Positions 11,420 through 21,645 of a DNA stretch of 64,000 bases are shown in pieces (the stretch's first letter is position 1; every line of letters starts with the position of its first letter). Origin of the DNA: Blasia pusilla (taxonomy: Eukaryota; Marchantiophyta; Marchantiopsida; Blasiales); contig CM114272.1 in the NCBI GenBank assembly GCA_050084515.1, positions 61,318,001 to 61,382,000 on the forward strand. Direction: 5' to 3'. A program made the translations under genes and the position numbers. The notes beneath the pieces were generated by a model. It had not been told where the DNA came from and searched no databases. It saw only the letters and a program-made list of their open reading frames with translations.

Positions 11420-12222
11420 AATTGGAGATATTTTGGTATACGATCATCTCGGTACCTGGATGCCGTGAGTGAGTATGGTATCTTGTGTGTGTGTGCTTGT
11501 AGTCAATGATAACGATCTGTATGCGCACGATTCCATACTTAATATTCCACCAAAAATTTAGCATTACTTCTACGCACCACTCTCTTGTACAAAAAATGAA
11601 CATAGGAAGAACATAAAACATTAGCTCTTGCTCCCTATGAGCACTCCCATTAGTTGTTGAATAGGGCATGTGATCCCTAACCTAGGAAAGCATGGAGAAT
11701 CCTCAAACTCCCGCATTGTAGAGCTCTAATTCTTACTTTGTAACCTCAAGGAATAAGAAATCTCTCAAATGCACTCCGTGTCTTCCTCATGTGAAACCTC
11801 AAAAAAACTCTCCAGTGAGAGGCAAGGGCTATATGCTCACAAGGCAAGATAGACCATAACTTCACCACGTCATGAAATGAGGTGGAAAACAGAGAGAATG
11901 ACCTCTCAAACTCACTTTTCTTAGATATCCTTCCCTCTTCCCAAATCCTCTCCTTAATTAGTGACCAATGCACACGAGTTTCAAGTAGAGGGTCAAAGGA
12001 AACTTCCTAAAATAGAAAGGAACAGATAATCATAATAGGAACTTTCCAAAAATGGTAAGTTCCTTCATGTGGGTCGGAATGAGTCCAAAACAAGGGGAAA
12101 CCCGCTCTCTCGGATTACCCTAGTCCTCAACTAGTCATCATTAACCTATTGAGGTTTTCCTCCAACCTCCTCAAAGGCACCTTACATATACTCCTTGATC
12201 CGCTATAAAAGATATGAGGAGT
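11420..12222 (+). repeat. LTR-like dispersed repeat, copy C, with an inverted leading segment
   Basis: From about 11730 to 12222 the sequence matches copies A and B (GTGAGAGGCAAGGGCTATAT, GGAAACCCGCTCTCTCGG). The preceding 11421-11545 (GGAGATATTTTGGTAT, GTGTGTGTGTGCTTG, TATGCGCACGATTCCATAC) matches the reverse complement of 27640-27775, which leads into copy B. The two loci therefore differ by an inversion of this segment. Confidence 0.5.
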
Positions 12223-12880
12223 TCAATTGTGAATCTTGACTTGCTAAACTACCTCCAATTGCAATAGAGTTACATGAGGTAGATTCGATTCGCAAACTAG
12301 AAGTGCCAATGCCCTTATCCATAGTATTCATGAATGTATTTGAAACTTTTGATCAAATTATGTTTTTGATGTTTTGAATTGTCTCAAACCACAATGGTCA
12401 ATCTATATTATTATGGGAGAACCCTTCTTATTTTCAAAGATTTGTATATTAACGGAAGGATGCCCGCCCTCCACGAAGGTTTAGCTATGCCCTAACGTTC
12501 GGCTAGTGCAAGTTTTTGATTGGCACATGGGAAAAGAATTCATTTTGCAGAAAAAAATAAATTTATGAAACATTTAAATTTTTTCATGAAACATGATCAA
12601 TCTCATGCTTTACACTTACTAGACAAACGACGATTTGGTAGTTAGGCAACAACGGGGCGTCTCACACAGTGGACGTAAAATTTTTGACCATGAAATACAT
12701 ATGACCTACATGATTTACATCCACGAAAATTAAAGATTATTAGATTTTCTAATTCTTGCACGTTTGACTTTAATAGACTAATAGTAGGCTTGGATGTCGA
12801 GCTGCAAGAACCTCCACCTCTTATGGCACCTCTTGCGGATAGAATTTAACCATGTAGAAATTTATGGATTCGACCTTATA
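12223..12880. other. Non-coding AT-rich stretch with a lone GGGCGTCTCA terminus
   Basis: No gene is seen. GGGGCGTCTCACACAGTGGA at about 12653 resembles the terminal repeat of the small transposon at 14065-14571, but no matching right end was found nearby. Confidence 0.35.
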
Positions 12881-12881
12881 A

Positions 12882-12910
12882 CTAGTAAGTGTGCCTGTGC
12901 TTGCGCACAA
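12882..12910 (-). mobile_element. Helitron 3' terminus
   Basis: Read on the minus strand, a perfect 5-bp stem with a 4-base loop (TGTGC GCAA GCACA, 12909-12896) is followed by GGCACACTTA and then CTAG at 12885-12882, next to a T. A short hairpin 10-12 bases before a terminal CTAG with a T after it is the plant Helitron 3' signature. The 5' end is not clear; the end at 13872 could serve both termini. Confidence 0.45.
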
Positions 12911-13658
12911 ATTTTTTTTTGTAATAATTTAGAAATATTTTTATTTCAAAATTGAAGTAGAATTTCCAAATTTTTAAATCTTAAAAGAGTAAGAAATTTT
13001 CACTTTTAAATAATACCCAACTCCCCTGAATAATTTCACTCCTCTATAAAAGTTTGAACATACCTACTCTTCCCCTTCCACTCTTCCGGCCAAAATAATG
13101 TTCACTAACTAATTTTTTTGTTAATTTTAATTAATAAAATCCTTTCCCTTTTCCATTCAAATTCATTTTCCTTTCCCAAAATATCCCATGTGAATTATTA
13201 ATTTTCAAGAAAATTCTAAATTTCATTTCAAATTTAAAATAATTTTTATTTTATTAAAGATTAGAAAAATAATAACATTCCACTATTTCCACTCAATTAA
13301 ATATGAATGATATCCCAATCCCCTAAATAATTTAATCTTTTGATAAAATTTAAACAACATTTACTAATTCTCTATTAAAGTTCATTTTCCCTTCCTATCA
13401 TATATGAATTAAGCATCAAAATTTGTTTTTCTTTCAATAATCATCTCATCTTATTGTCACTTAGAATCATCTATCATGATATAAATTCATTAAGTTACAT
13501 GTTATGAACCAATTAATAAAAATAATTTTCCTCTTCCATTAAATTCTTTCTCTTTATCCATCTAGTTTTCTCTTTCTACCATCTAATATGACTCAATAAA
13601 ACTCAAAAAATTCAAACATGTTTTATCTTATTAGTTTAGTGCCTCTTATCACATTATA

Positions 13659-13872
13659 CTAGTAAGGTGCCCGTGCGACGTACGAGAGATTAAAAAGTGT
13701 TTGAAAAATTAATGTATAATCCGTTAAGGAAAGAGATTAATGATGTTACATAAAATTCAAAAAATTTCTTGTTATATATAACACATGGAACATTTTCTTG
13801 CTATCCAATCGCCCCGTATCAAACATACGAGTGTTTGCAGATCAAAAAAACACTCTCTCATAATAATATAGA
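13659..13872 (-). mobile_element. Short non-autonomous Helitron
   Basis: On the minus strand it starts TCTATATTATTATGAGAGAG after an A (13872) and ends in a short hairpin, CGGGCACCTTA and CTAG (13662-13659) before a T. Length is 214 bp with no coding. TC start, CTAG end and insertion between A and T are the Helitron hallmarks. A related 5' part (GATTTGCAAACAC, GCAACAAGAAAAT) recurs at 43.5 kb and 63.5 kb. The AT-rich DNA at 12911-13658 has no gene and may belong to a larger related element. Confidence 0.55.
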
Positions 13873-14064
13873 TTATAAAACAACCCATTATATTATAGAT
13901 TATAAATTTCTAAAAATTCTAAAATGATGTGAAAATACCCCCCTCACTTTCCGTCAAAGACAGTGGCTAAAAATTAACGGAAAGACTTCTTAGCCAATTA
14001 TTCCATTCCTTTCCTTTCCTTTCTCTAGTCACTAGTCCTAATAGGTCGTTCACTAGTCCTAATA

Positions 14065-14571
14065 GTGCGTCTCATCCTCAGGTCCGCGACTTCCGATGGC
14101 CACTTGGCTGTAAAAGAGAAATGATGCACTTCGATAAAAACGTGTGATGGAAAACCCATTGGAAGTACAAAAGAGGGGGACTTTAAAGGCTTGCTTGGAT
14201 GCAACATCGGGACTTCCCGGGAGATTAACCATCCCAAGACTATTCCGGCCCAAGGGCCCTTAATTGCAGAGTTCTTATGGGATCGGGACTTCCCGGGAGA
14301 TTAACCATCCCAGTACTATTCCGGCCCAAGGGCCCTTAATTGCAAAGTTCTTATGGGATCTGGTGTAGTAGCGGAAGATTTTTACGTCTCATTTTTAGTG
14401 GAGTCGCATGTATCTGGCGGATACTACCGGAAATCATCTCATTCGTTGCACCTCCACACTCTCCGGACGTCCCATGCAGGCACGGGACGTTACGGGTTCG
14501 CGTCCACCTCCGGACAGAAGTAAACTTACGGAACTGAACGTCCGGACTTATGGCCATAGTATGAGACGCCC
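14065..14571. mobile_element. Small TIR transposon (GGGCGTCTCAT ends)
   Basis: The ends are inverted: GTGCGTCTCAT at 14065 and ATGAGACGCCC at 14571 (one mismatch over 11 bases). Both flanks carry TAATA (14060-14064 and 14572-14576), a plausible target duplication. No transposase is inside. The same right end (TGAGACGYCC before TAWT) is seen at 26071 and 41446. The superfamily is uncertain; PIF/Harbinger and CACTA-like MITEs are possible. Confidence 0.5.
14206..14357. repeat. 76-bp direct tandem duplication
   Basis: Two adjacent copies of a 76-bp unit containing CGGGACTTCCCGGGAGATTA and CCGGCCCAAGGGCCCTTAAT differ at only a few bases. They lie inside the small TIR transposon. The unit itself holds short palindromes (CCCGGG, AAGGGCCCTT). 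Confidence 0.8.
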
Positions 14572-14579
14572 TAATAACT

Positions 14580-15326
14580 TCAAGTTCTCCGACTAGTACT
14601 TACAATTCCACTTTCGGTTGAAAATAAGATGATACGATGTTTAGTCACGTGAAACTTCAAAATTCTTCTGAAGACTTCCTTTTCCTCGCCGTGAAACTTC
14701 ATAGCTTCCCGATCCGTACCGGGAAAATGTTGATTCTTCATTAGTCGAACCCTGTTCATACGATTTAGGAACTCATTTGTGGCTTCGTGAATCCCTCGTA
14801 TGTAACTCGGCAAGCATGTTCAGGCAAGAGTGCCTGGAATTCGTCCTTTGGGCCTGCGCGTAGGAATCGGACCTTCTGCTAGCTCGAGACTTGCATGTTT
14901 TATCCAAAGAAATTCAGGTGAAGAAAGTCCGACGAGTTCGTAACTCCGGAAATCTTGACACCTTGAATTAGCAAGAGCCCGGTGCAGCAGATTGGGCCTT
15001 CGATAATTGTTGGACTCAAGAAAATGCAGTTGCGATACGAGCACTTATCCTGCAGGAGAATGAGTATCCTGGACATGAGTTTGTTCATCCCTGAAGAGCA
15101 CTGATACTTTCGGCGGGTATGGGCATTCTTCTCATTCCATCCATTCGAATCCCAATTTACAATAAACATGTTGGGTGACAGTAGCAATTACGGAGCAAAC
15201 ACGAATTCTGAACTTATGCCCACACATAAACAATACGCATTGCTGTGGTAAAAAATCTCCACATCTTTAAGAATAAATTCAACCACATTCTAATCCACCA
15301 GTGAGGAATCACAGTGTTCGTTTGCA
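14580..15326. other. Region downstream of the DUF247 gene, no gene seen
   Basis: GC is similar to the neighbouring gene, but the short open frames have no protein-family signal. It probably holds the 3' untranslated region of the DUF247 gene. I saw no clear polyadenylation signal. Confidence 0.4.
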
Positions 15327-18300
15327 TTATCCTGTTCGGTAGAAGCCTAACACAGAGAATACCGTTTGAATTGCAGCCAGGCTAAAAATCAAGCATGCAG
15401 CAATCACAGACAGTCTTATCGACGGCTTGCTCCAGTTAGTCTCAAAGAACTCTCTCCAGTCGCGTCTCCAGCGGTTGATGTAGTACTTGTGCACCGCCCT
15501 ACGGATTTTTTCAAGCTCTTTGGTTTCACAAAAACTACTGGTGCTCTGCAGGTTGTTGAACATTTTGGCTACGTCTTCGTCGTCTCCTAGGAAGCTGTTC
15601 TTGATGACTGGCGGGTTGCTATGCTTCATCAGATAGACGTCCTCTGCCTTATCGATCAAGTCGTCCATACATGCCAGGTATGTCACGAGCCGGCATTGTT
15701 TGTCTTTAGGTTCGTCCTGGTCTTTAATAAAGATCGTCCGCTCATAAGCGACTAGATTTCGCAACAGCTGCTCTGAATTTTTATCGACATTCAGCTCCGA
15801 AATGAAAAGTTTAGCAGTCCCCCAGAGCCACTTGTTGGGCTCCTTCAAGTAGATATGGCAACCGGGTTCGGGGTCTCCAACTACTACAATTCCAGCGAGC
15901 CGAAGAGCTGTCGAATTGGGGATTCTAGCAAACGCTGGATTGTTCTCCTTCCTACTCCACTCATGGCTTGATTGATGTCCTGCATTCTCGTTGGATGATG
16001 TACCGAACTCCTTATGTACCTGTACCTGTCCTGCCTCCTGGCGTGTATCGGTTTCCTCCCCCTTTTCAGGATCCACTTCAATAACGATCTCGTGGACCTT
16101 CCCTATTCCCTTTCTCGTGGATTGAGTGCATACGATTGAAGTGTCGGTGGAGGAGGGACGCCCCTCCACCTCTGCCGACACGGGCCCCTCCTCCTCCACC
16201 AACAAGGTGTCCCTTCGTTCGTTCTCAACCTGCTCTTCCTTCGAGCCTTGTGTCTCTGATTCAACCCCCGACTCTTCAAGCTCAGGAGAAGAGACATGTA
16301 CATCGTCTTGCTCCCTGAGGAAAGGCGGCACTTGATGCGGGATGACACGATAAAATTTTGGTCGTACGGAGCCAAAATCCATACAGTTGAATACATTCAG
16401 CAGTCCCCCCGCCAACCACACGAGTGCCATCCACATCGTGTTCCGGACCGAGTCATGAAATCCCCAGACCATCGAGGCAAATAACAGCCTGAAGAGTGCC
16501 CCCTTATATAGAAAGGTGAGGATGGCTATCGCGAGCGTGGCCGGCGGTACTACTATCCAAGAAGCTAACCAAACCAGCAGAGAATGCGACAGACTGACCA
16601 AATCACGTATCAGGGTCTCCAGAGATGCCAGCTCTGGGAGTTTCATGTTTTGCCAGACTCGCTGAAATGAACGTTCATCTGGTTGTGTTGTGACCTCCGT
16701 CGATGGTGAAGCCACTCGACCAGCTACAGGTTGAAAGATTGCACCCGACGAATTCTCACGAGATCGTTGGAGGTCGTGAATGTCGGATTGCGGCAGGCTG
16801 AGCCCACGCTGCTGCACTTCCTGTGATTCCTGCCGCGTTACAACTAGCTCTCCTACTTCTGATGCGCTCTCTCGTTCATCACGTTGACACTCATGGGCCG
16901 GGCCAGGGGAATGGACGCATACTAACACCTGCTCGACGGTAAGTGCACCCTGCTGCACTTCGAGTGATAGTTGTTGCGCTCCACCGGGCTCTCCTGCACT
17001 TCTGGCTTCTGAGACCTCTGATGCGCTCCCTGTTTCGTCGCCGGCACACTCCTCGTTTGGGGCTGGGGACTGCATGTTTACTACTGACAAGGCAAGCTGC
17101 TCAGAATCCTCCACATTGTGCTGTGGTTTACTTTGAGAGGGTAATGCACAAGGAGCGACGGTAAGTGCTCCCTGCTGCACGTCGAGTGATGGTTGCTGCG
17201 CTCCATCGGGTTCTCCTGCACTTCTGGTTTCTAAGACCTCGGATGCGCTCCCTCTTTCGTCACCGGCACACTCCTCGTTTGGGGCTGGGGAGTGCATGTT
17301 TACTACTGGCAAGGCAAGCTGCTCAGAATCCTCTTCATCGTGCTGTGGTTGACATTGAGAGGAGAATGCACAAGGAGGGACGGTAAGTGCTCCCTGCTGC
17401 ACTTCCAGTGATGGTTGCGGCGCTCCATCGGGTTCTCCTGCACTTCTGGTTTCTAAGACCTCGGATGCGCTCCCTCTTTCGTCGCCGGAACACTCCTCGT
17501 TTGGGGCTGGGGAGTGCATGTTTACTACTGGCAAGGCAAGCTGCTCAGAATCCTCTTCATCGTGCTGTGGTTGACATTGAGAGGATAATACACAAGGAGG
17601 GACAGTAAGTGCTCCCTGCTGCACTTGGAGTGATGGTTGCTGCGCTCCATCGGGTTCTCCTGCACTTCTGGTTTCTAAGACCTCGGATGCGCTCCCTCTT
17701 TCGTCACCGGCACACTCCTCGTTTGCGGTTGGGGAGTGAATGTTTACTACTGGCAAGGCAAGCTGCTCAGAATCCCCTTCATCGTGCTGTGGTTTACATT
17801 GAAAGGGTAATGCACAAGGAGCGACGGTAACAGCTCCCTGCTGCACTTGGAGTGATGGTTGCTGCGCTCCATCGGTTTCTCCTGCACTTCTGGTTTCTAA
17901 GGCCGGGGACTGCATGCTTACTACTGGCAAGGCAGCCTGCTCAGAATCCTTAAGCTTTGGCACGACGTTGGGACAAACAACTCTATACAAACAATCGAGC
18001 AGATGCTTACATTCCTTGAAAGGTACATCATCAAGTCTCTTATTGGTTAAGTTCGAAGCCTTCTTGGATATCCAGTCACCTGGGAGTCGGTGCAGCTGCC
18101 TTTCTATAGCGTTCTTCAAGAGCTTGTTAAATGCCTCTACCAGCTCCTTCTCACGATCTTCAGCTCCGATTTCCAATTGTGTTTCACTGGAAGAAGTCAA
18201 GTACATCACAGCTAACATATTCCAGATCAGAGGGAGGGGAATCTGATTTTCCATCAACCACAGGTCCACTGCAAAATCTTCGGCGTAGCCATGCATCGCC

Positions 18301-18995
18301 TCGCGGTGAAAAATATTTCTCACAGGTTTACTGAAGACCTTAAGTTGTGCAAGACTGCCATCGAACTCGTTTTCGGGGAGAAGGTAAAGCAGGAAACCCA
18401 CCAGGAAAATGGCATCCATTAACAGGAAGAATCGCTCGTCCCTCACGTCTAATCTAGGGGCATTATCGTACAACTGTCCCCAATCCTCATGACCACAAGG
18501 AGTTTTGAATTTCACCTTAGAATCTTCCAGTAGCGCATCTGCGGAGGTTGGTAACACTAATCTGTAAAGATTTTTCAACTCTCCATCTTCCTCGACATTA
18601 TCGTAGTCAATTTTTAATGTTGACTCACGTTCCCCCAAGACGCGCAAAACCTTGTCAGCCACTTCGTTCTTGCGCCTTTCCATACGATTCCAACCCGAAT
18701 GTCCTTGCTGTGTTCGCATCCTGCCGTAGAGACCGAAGGAGATGAATTGCGGATTGTAGTGATGCTCGTTGCCGCGGCGGATCGAATCAGGGACCTTGAA
18801 AATAGTACAATGGACTGTCTCTTCGAATTCCTTACGTTTCGCCGCCTCGAGGAACCTGTGCTCATACGGCACTGCTCTTCTCTTCTCCCTTCTATCATCG
18901 CTGTTTTCGATAATCCAAATTGTAGGTTCGGGTTGCATAAGAGCATTCCAAACTCGATCGACATTGTTGATATCTAAAGAAAACGCGGGTTCCAT
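15327..18995 (-). CDS. DUF247 membrane protein with a large repeat-bearing insertion
   Basis: An unbroken 1222-codon frame. Residues 1 to about 350 match the N-terminal part of the plant DUF247 family (IFKVPDSIR, YNPQFISFGLYGR, FFLLMDAIFLVGFLL, DLWLMENQIPLPLIWNML). Residues from about 1030 to 1222 match its C-terminal part (LNVDKNSEQLLRNLVAYER, CMDDLIDKAEDV, then a terminal membrane helix VIAACLIFSLAAIQTVFSVLG). Usual DUF247 proteins have 400-550 residues. Here about 680 residues split the domain: 74-residue acidic, Gln/Pro/Ser-rich tandem repeats (about 370-690), a hydrophobic block with two or three membrane spans (about 788-872), and an acidic linker. DUF247 proteins are plasma-membrane-associated and mostly of unknown role; some grass members take part in self-incompatibility. 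No introns are needed. The start is the first Met and is followed directly by family-like sequence. Confidence 0.85.
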   Translation of the reverse strand: MEPAFSLDINNVDRVWNALMQPEPTIWIIENSDDRREKRRAVPYEHRFLEAAKRKEFEETVHCTIFKVPDSIRRGNEHHYNPQFISFGLYGRMRTQQGHSGWNRMERRKNEVADKVLRVLGERESTLKIDYDNVEEDGELKNLYRLVLPTSADALLEDSKVKFKTPCGHEDWGQLYDNAPRLDVRDERFFLLMDAIFLVGFLLYLLPENEFDGSLAQLKVFSKPVRNIFHREAMHGYAEDFAVDLWLMENQIPLPLIWNMLAVMYLTSSSETQLEIGAEDREKELVEAFNKLLKNAIERQLHRLPGDWISKKASNLTNKRLDDVPFKECKHLLDCLYRVVCPNVVPKLKDSEQAALPVVSMQSPALETRSAGETDGAQQPSLQVQQGAVTVAPCALPFQCKPQHDEGDSEQLALPVVNIHSPTANEECAGDERGSASEVLETRSAGEPDGAQQPSLQVQQGALTVPPCVLSSQCQPQHDEEDSEQLALPVVNMHSPAPNEECSGDERGSASEVLETRSAGEPDGAPQPSLEVQQGALTVPPCAFSSQCQPQHDEEDSEQLALPVVNMHSPAPNEECAGDERGSASEVLETRSAGEPDGAQQPSLDVQQGALTVAPCALPSQSKPQHNVEDSEQLALSVVNMQSPAPNEECAGDETGSASEVSEARSAGEPGGAQQLSLEVQQGALTVEQVLVCVHSPGPAHECQRDERESASEVGELVVTRQESQEVQQRGLSLPQSDIHDLQRSRENSSGAIFQPVAGRVASPSTEVTTQPDERSFQRVWQNMKLPELASLETLIRDLVSLSHSLLVWLASWIVVPPATLAIAILTFLYKGALFRLLFASMVWGFHDSVRNTMWMALVWLAGGLLNVFNCMDFGSVRPKFYRVIPHQVPPFLREQDDVHVSSPELEESGVESETQGSKEEQVENERRDTLLVEEEGPVSAEVEGRPSSTDTSIVCTQSTRKGIGKVHEIVIEVDPEKGEETDTRQEAGQVQVHKEFGTSSNENAGHQSSHEWSRKENNPAFARIPNSTALRLAGIVVVGDPEPGCHIYLKEPNKWLWGTAKLFISELNVDKNSEQLLRNLVAYERTIFIKDQDEPKDKQCRLVTYLACMDDLIDKAEDVYLMKHSNPPVIKNSFLGDDEDVAKMFNNLQSTSSFCETKELEKIRRAVHKYYINRWRRDWREFFETNWSKPSIRLSVIAACLIFSLAAIQTVFSVLGFYRTG
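16940..17910 (-). repeat. In-frame 222-bp minisatellite inside the DUF247 gene
   Basis: Four full units and parts of a fifth repeat with an exact 222-bp period (starts near 16943, 17165, 17387, 17609, 17831), so each adds 74 residues without a frame change. The units encode LETRSAGEPDGAQQPSL, VQQGALTV, and EDSEQLALPVVNMHSPAPN. They differ at a few positions each, and the outermost units are the most diverged. Confidence 0.9.
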
Positions 18996-20585
18996 CTTAC
19001 TACCGGAAGATTTATATCACTCGGAATACGGAGTCTGGACTTTTGAGTTGTGCGTCTGGAGTGGAAGGCTACAGTCCGCTACAGCCAGCAATAAGCACTG
19101 CACTGGCATTTGAGCACAACGGACCACACTTATCCGCCCAAGCTCGTTAGCTCCGAAAGTCCCAGATTCGCCGCCGTTGCATGTTTCGTGAAGCTTTCCA
19201 GTTCTCTCGCAGCCCTCTCCTTGCAGGTGGCCAATGGTCAAACGCACCATGGTCCGCTTGAGCCGAGGCCAGGAACTCGGGAATCGCGACATCGCCAGAA
19301 CATGGTGGGAAAAAAAGAATTTCCAGACCTCTCCCAAGTTCACTGCACTAAGTTCTCTGACTCTTCAATTTATTGTATTTATTCGCGGTGCTCCACGCAC
19401 GCGAAACTACGGGCCCTTCTCGCGGGGCGTGTCAGATCGAGTCCGTACTATCGTACTTCCTGTAACCTGTCCATGAGACTCCATCTCCACTTAGTGACAA
19501 AAGTGTTCTTAAGGGCAGTTATTGTTGATATCGTCTTCTTCGTTCTTAGCCGGTAGGGGGTGGTGTTTTTATATTTTTACGGCCTCACATGTTTTCACTT
19601 TTTTAAGGCATTTAGAGTATCATTTACATTTATGTATTATTTCTTGGATTATGTCAACATAGATTGGGTTTGTTGTCATAGTCCAAGAAAATGAAATCTT
19701 TGAATTTGATGCAAGGGTCATACAGAAATTCGTTGAGTGTGCGAAACTGGAACAAGAGATATATTTATATTCAGAATTTTATTTTGAAAATTTTTCGATT
19801 AGATGTCAGTGGTTGCAAACTTGTCCCGCTTGACATGGAAACGATGGAGCTTTATCAAGGGAGAGTGAAAGCCCTAATGCATAGTCTCTCGGGGACTAGA
19901 AATATCATAGCGAAAAATATAAACAATGTTATTTTTTTCATTATACATTTGATATTTGGTACAAAAATCTATTGGTGGGCAATTGTTGGTCAACATACAA
20001 CAGTTGCCTTCTCTAAACTTCATGAGGCCACCGGGGATGATTGTTTCTAAAATCTCCCATGTATAGTAGTTTGGGGGCAAGATTGTCGCGAGACCCGTCT
20101 AAGGTATCGCAGCCTCTCATCCCTTCACAATCAAGTGGACGCGTATGCTAGAAACGTGGAGACTCCAATAAAAATATAGATTGCTACTTTTTGGGACCAC
20201 ATGAGCTATATCGAGTTGGTAGCAATCAAGAAGACCAAGAAGAGGAAGATTGGAGAAGTGGTGGGTTTTCTTGCATTGAAGATCGCTAATGTAGTACCAT
20301 TCGAATTAAATTTTGAATTTCTAATAAGAACTTGAATTCTGATAAAACGCATATTACATATGCCACCTTTGTTTTTTATCACTCCAAGCTATTATCATTA
20401 GTATTCTATTCAGATTGAAGTTACATTTTTTATGCAGACCATGTCGAGAAGGCTCAACACCCATTTTTGGTTCCAGCCACAAGAAAATAAACACCTCCCT
20501 CTAAAATTGCTCTTCACCTCTTATGGAATATGTGGCAAGTTGTCATGGTTGCCTATGAGGAAGGTAAGCTCATGGCACAAGATGG
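18996..20585. other. Region upstream of the DUF247 gene, no gene seen
   Basis: The first 550 bp have moderately high GC and probably hold the DUF247 5' region. A TATA-like GATATAAATC lies only about 20 bp before the start codon, too close to be the obvious promoter. Beyond 19560 the DNA is AT-rich with no recognisable gene; a short plus-strand stretch near 20200 (WDHMSYIELVAIKKTKKRK) looks coding-like but cannot be placed. Confidence 0.35.
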
Positions 20586-20589
20586 TCTC

Positions 20590-20756
20590 GTGTACTTCGA
20601 TATGAGTACTACTTGAGATATAGAACATGATTGAGTCATTTCGTATACTATTTGAGTCATTATATTATATCTTATTTGGTTTTCCAAATCATAAATAATG
20701 ATTGAACCAATATAGTTATACTTTGAGTCATTTTGTGCATAAGTCATTCTAAGTCA
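20590..20756 (+). repeat. GAGTCAT-rich array (left)
   Basis: The word GAGTCATT and close variants occur about five times in 170 bp. Similar blocks sit at 26078-26280 and 41450-41735. Short repeats in both orientations near element ends are typical of the subterminal regions of CACTA transposons, one of which lies between the outer blocks. Confidence 0.4.
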
Positions 20757-20786
20757 AGTAAAAAAAAAGTCGTTTTCTTCTAGTAT

Positions 20787-21161
20787 TGGGGATCATGTGG
20801 GCCAAATTTCAATTCAAGATGGGCAAGTTGGACAAGATGGAAAATAAAAACCCTTATTTTGATGGAATATATGATGGTTAGGGTCCAAAACAGACTTACC
20901 AATTTTTGAGATTGTGGGGCCCATCTCTATTTTTCTTGAAACTCGGCAAGAGTATTAGATGCACCTTGGAGACTATATGGGCCAAATTTCGGCTCAAGAT
21001 GGGAAAGTTGGACAAGATGAAAAATGAAAAGATCTTTTTTTCATTCAAGGTTTAATAGTCCGGGTCCAAAAAGGAGTTATTAATTTTTGAGGTTTTGCTC
21101 ACAAATCCATTTTTCTTGAAACTTGGCAAGAGTGGAACATGCATCTTGGGGACCATGTGGG
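20787..21161 (-). repeat. Satellite-like ~185-bp units, two copies (minus sense)
   Basis: Two tandem units read on the minus strand as CATCTTGTCCAACTT, TTTGGCCCA, CTCAAAAATT and TTTTTGGACCC. The same units occur three times in plus orientation at about 39340-39862, so the 21-39 kb interval is flanked by inverted arrays. Confidence 0.65.
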
Positions 21162-21645
21162 TACTCCCTTGCTAATTTCCTATCTCACTTAGAAAATTTC
21201 GTAACCAAGTTGCCTCTGTGAGATCTCTAGTTAGAGCCATGTACTCTGCTTTAGTAGTGGATAGAACAACCAATTTTTGCTGCAAGCTTCCCCACCATAC
21301 AGCTGCGTGTCCTAACAAGAAACAGAAACCAGAGGTTGATATTCGATGATGCTGATTACCTCCCCAATCAGCATCAGAGTAACCATACAATAACCTTTAC
21401 TGGTACTCCCTTGCTGATTCCCTATCTCACTTAGAAAATTTTGTAACCAAGTTGCCTCTATGAGATCTCTAGTTAGAGCCATGTACTCTGCTTCAGTAGT
21501 GGATAGAGCAACAGATTTTTGCTTCTTGCTTCCCCAACATACAACCACGTGTCCTAGCAAGAAACAGAAACCAAAGGTTGATGTTCAATCATCCTAATTA
21601 CCTCCCCAATCAGCATCAGAGTAACCATACAATGGTTCTAGGCTC
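21162..21645 (-). repeat. 242-bp tandem duplication of the copia RNase H segment
   Basis: The segment starting TACTCCCTTGCT at 21162 is repeated from 21404, with roughly one difference in ten bases. Both encode the RNase H end (AEYMALTRDL, EATWL, NFLSEIGN). The left copy abuts the 185-bp satellite units. Confidence 0.75.

Noticed and set aside
16943-17830. Four regularly spaced 73-residue plus-strand frames
   Set aside because: They are antisense shadows of the 222-bp repeats inside the DUF247 gene.
19008-19018. TATA-like GATATAAATC upstream of DUF247
   Set aside because: It lies only about 20 bp before the start codon, so a normal transcription start would fall inside the coding sequence.
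20774-20788. CGTTTTCTTCTAGTA resembling a CACTA 3' end
   Set aside because: It does not end TAGTG, and no matching CACTA start or 3-bp target duplication was found.
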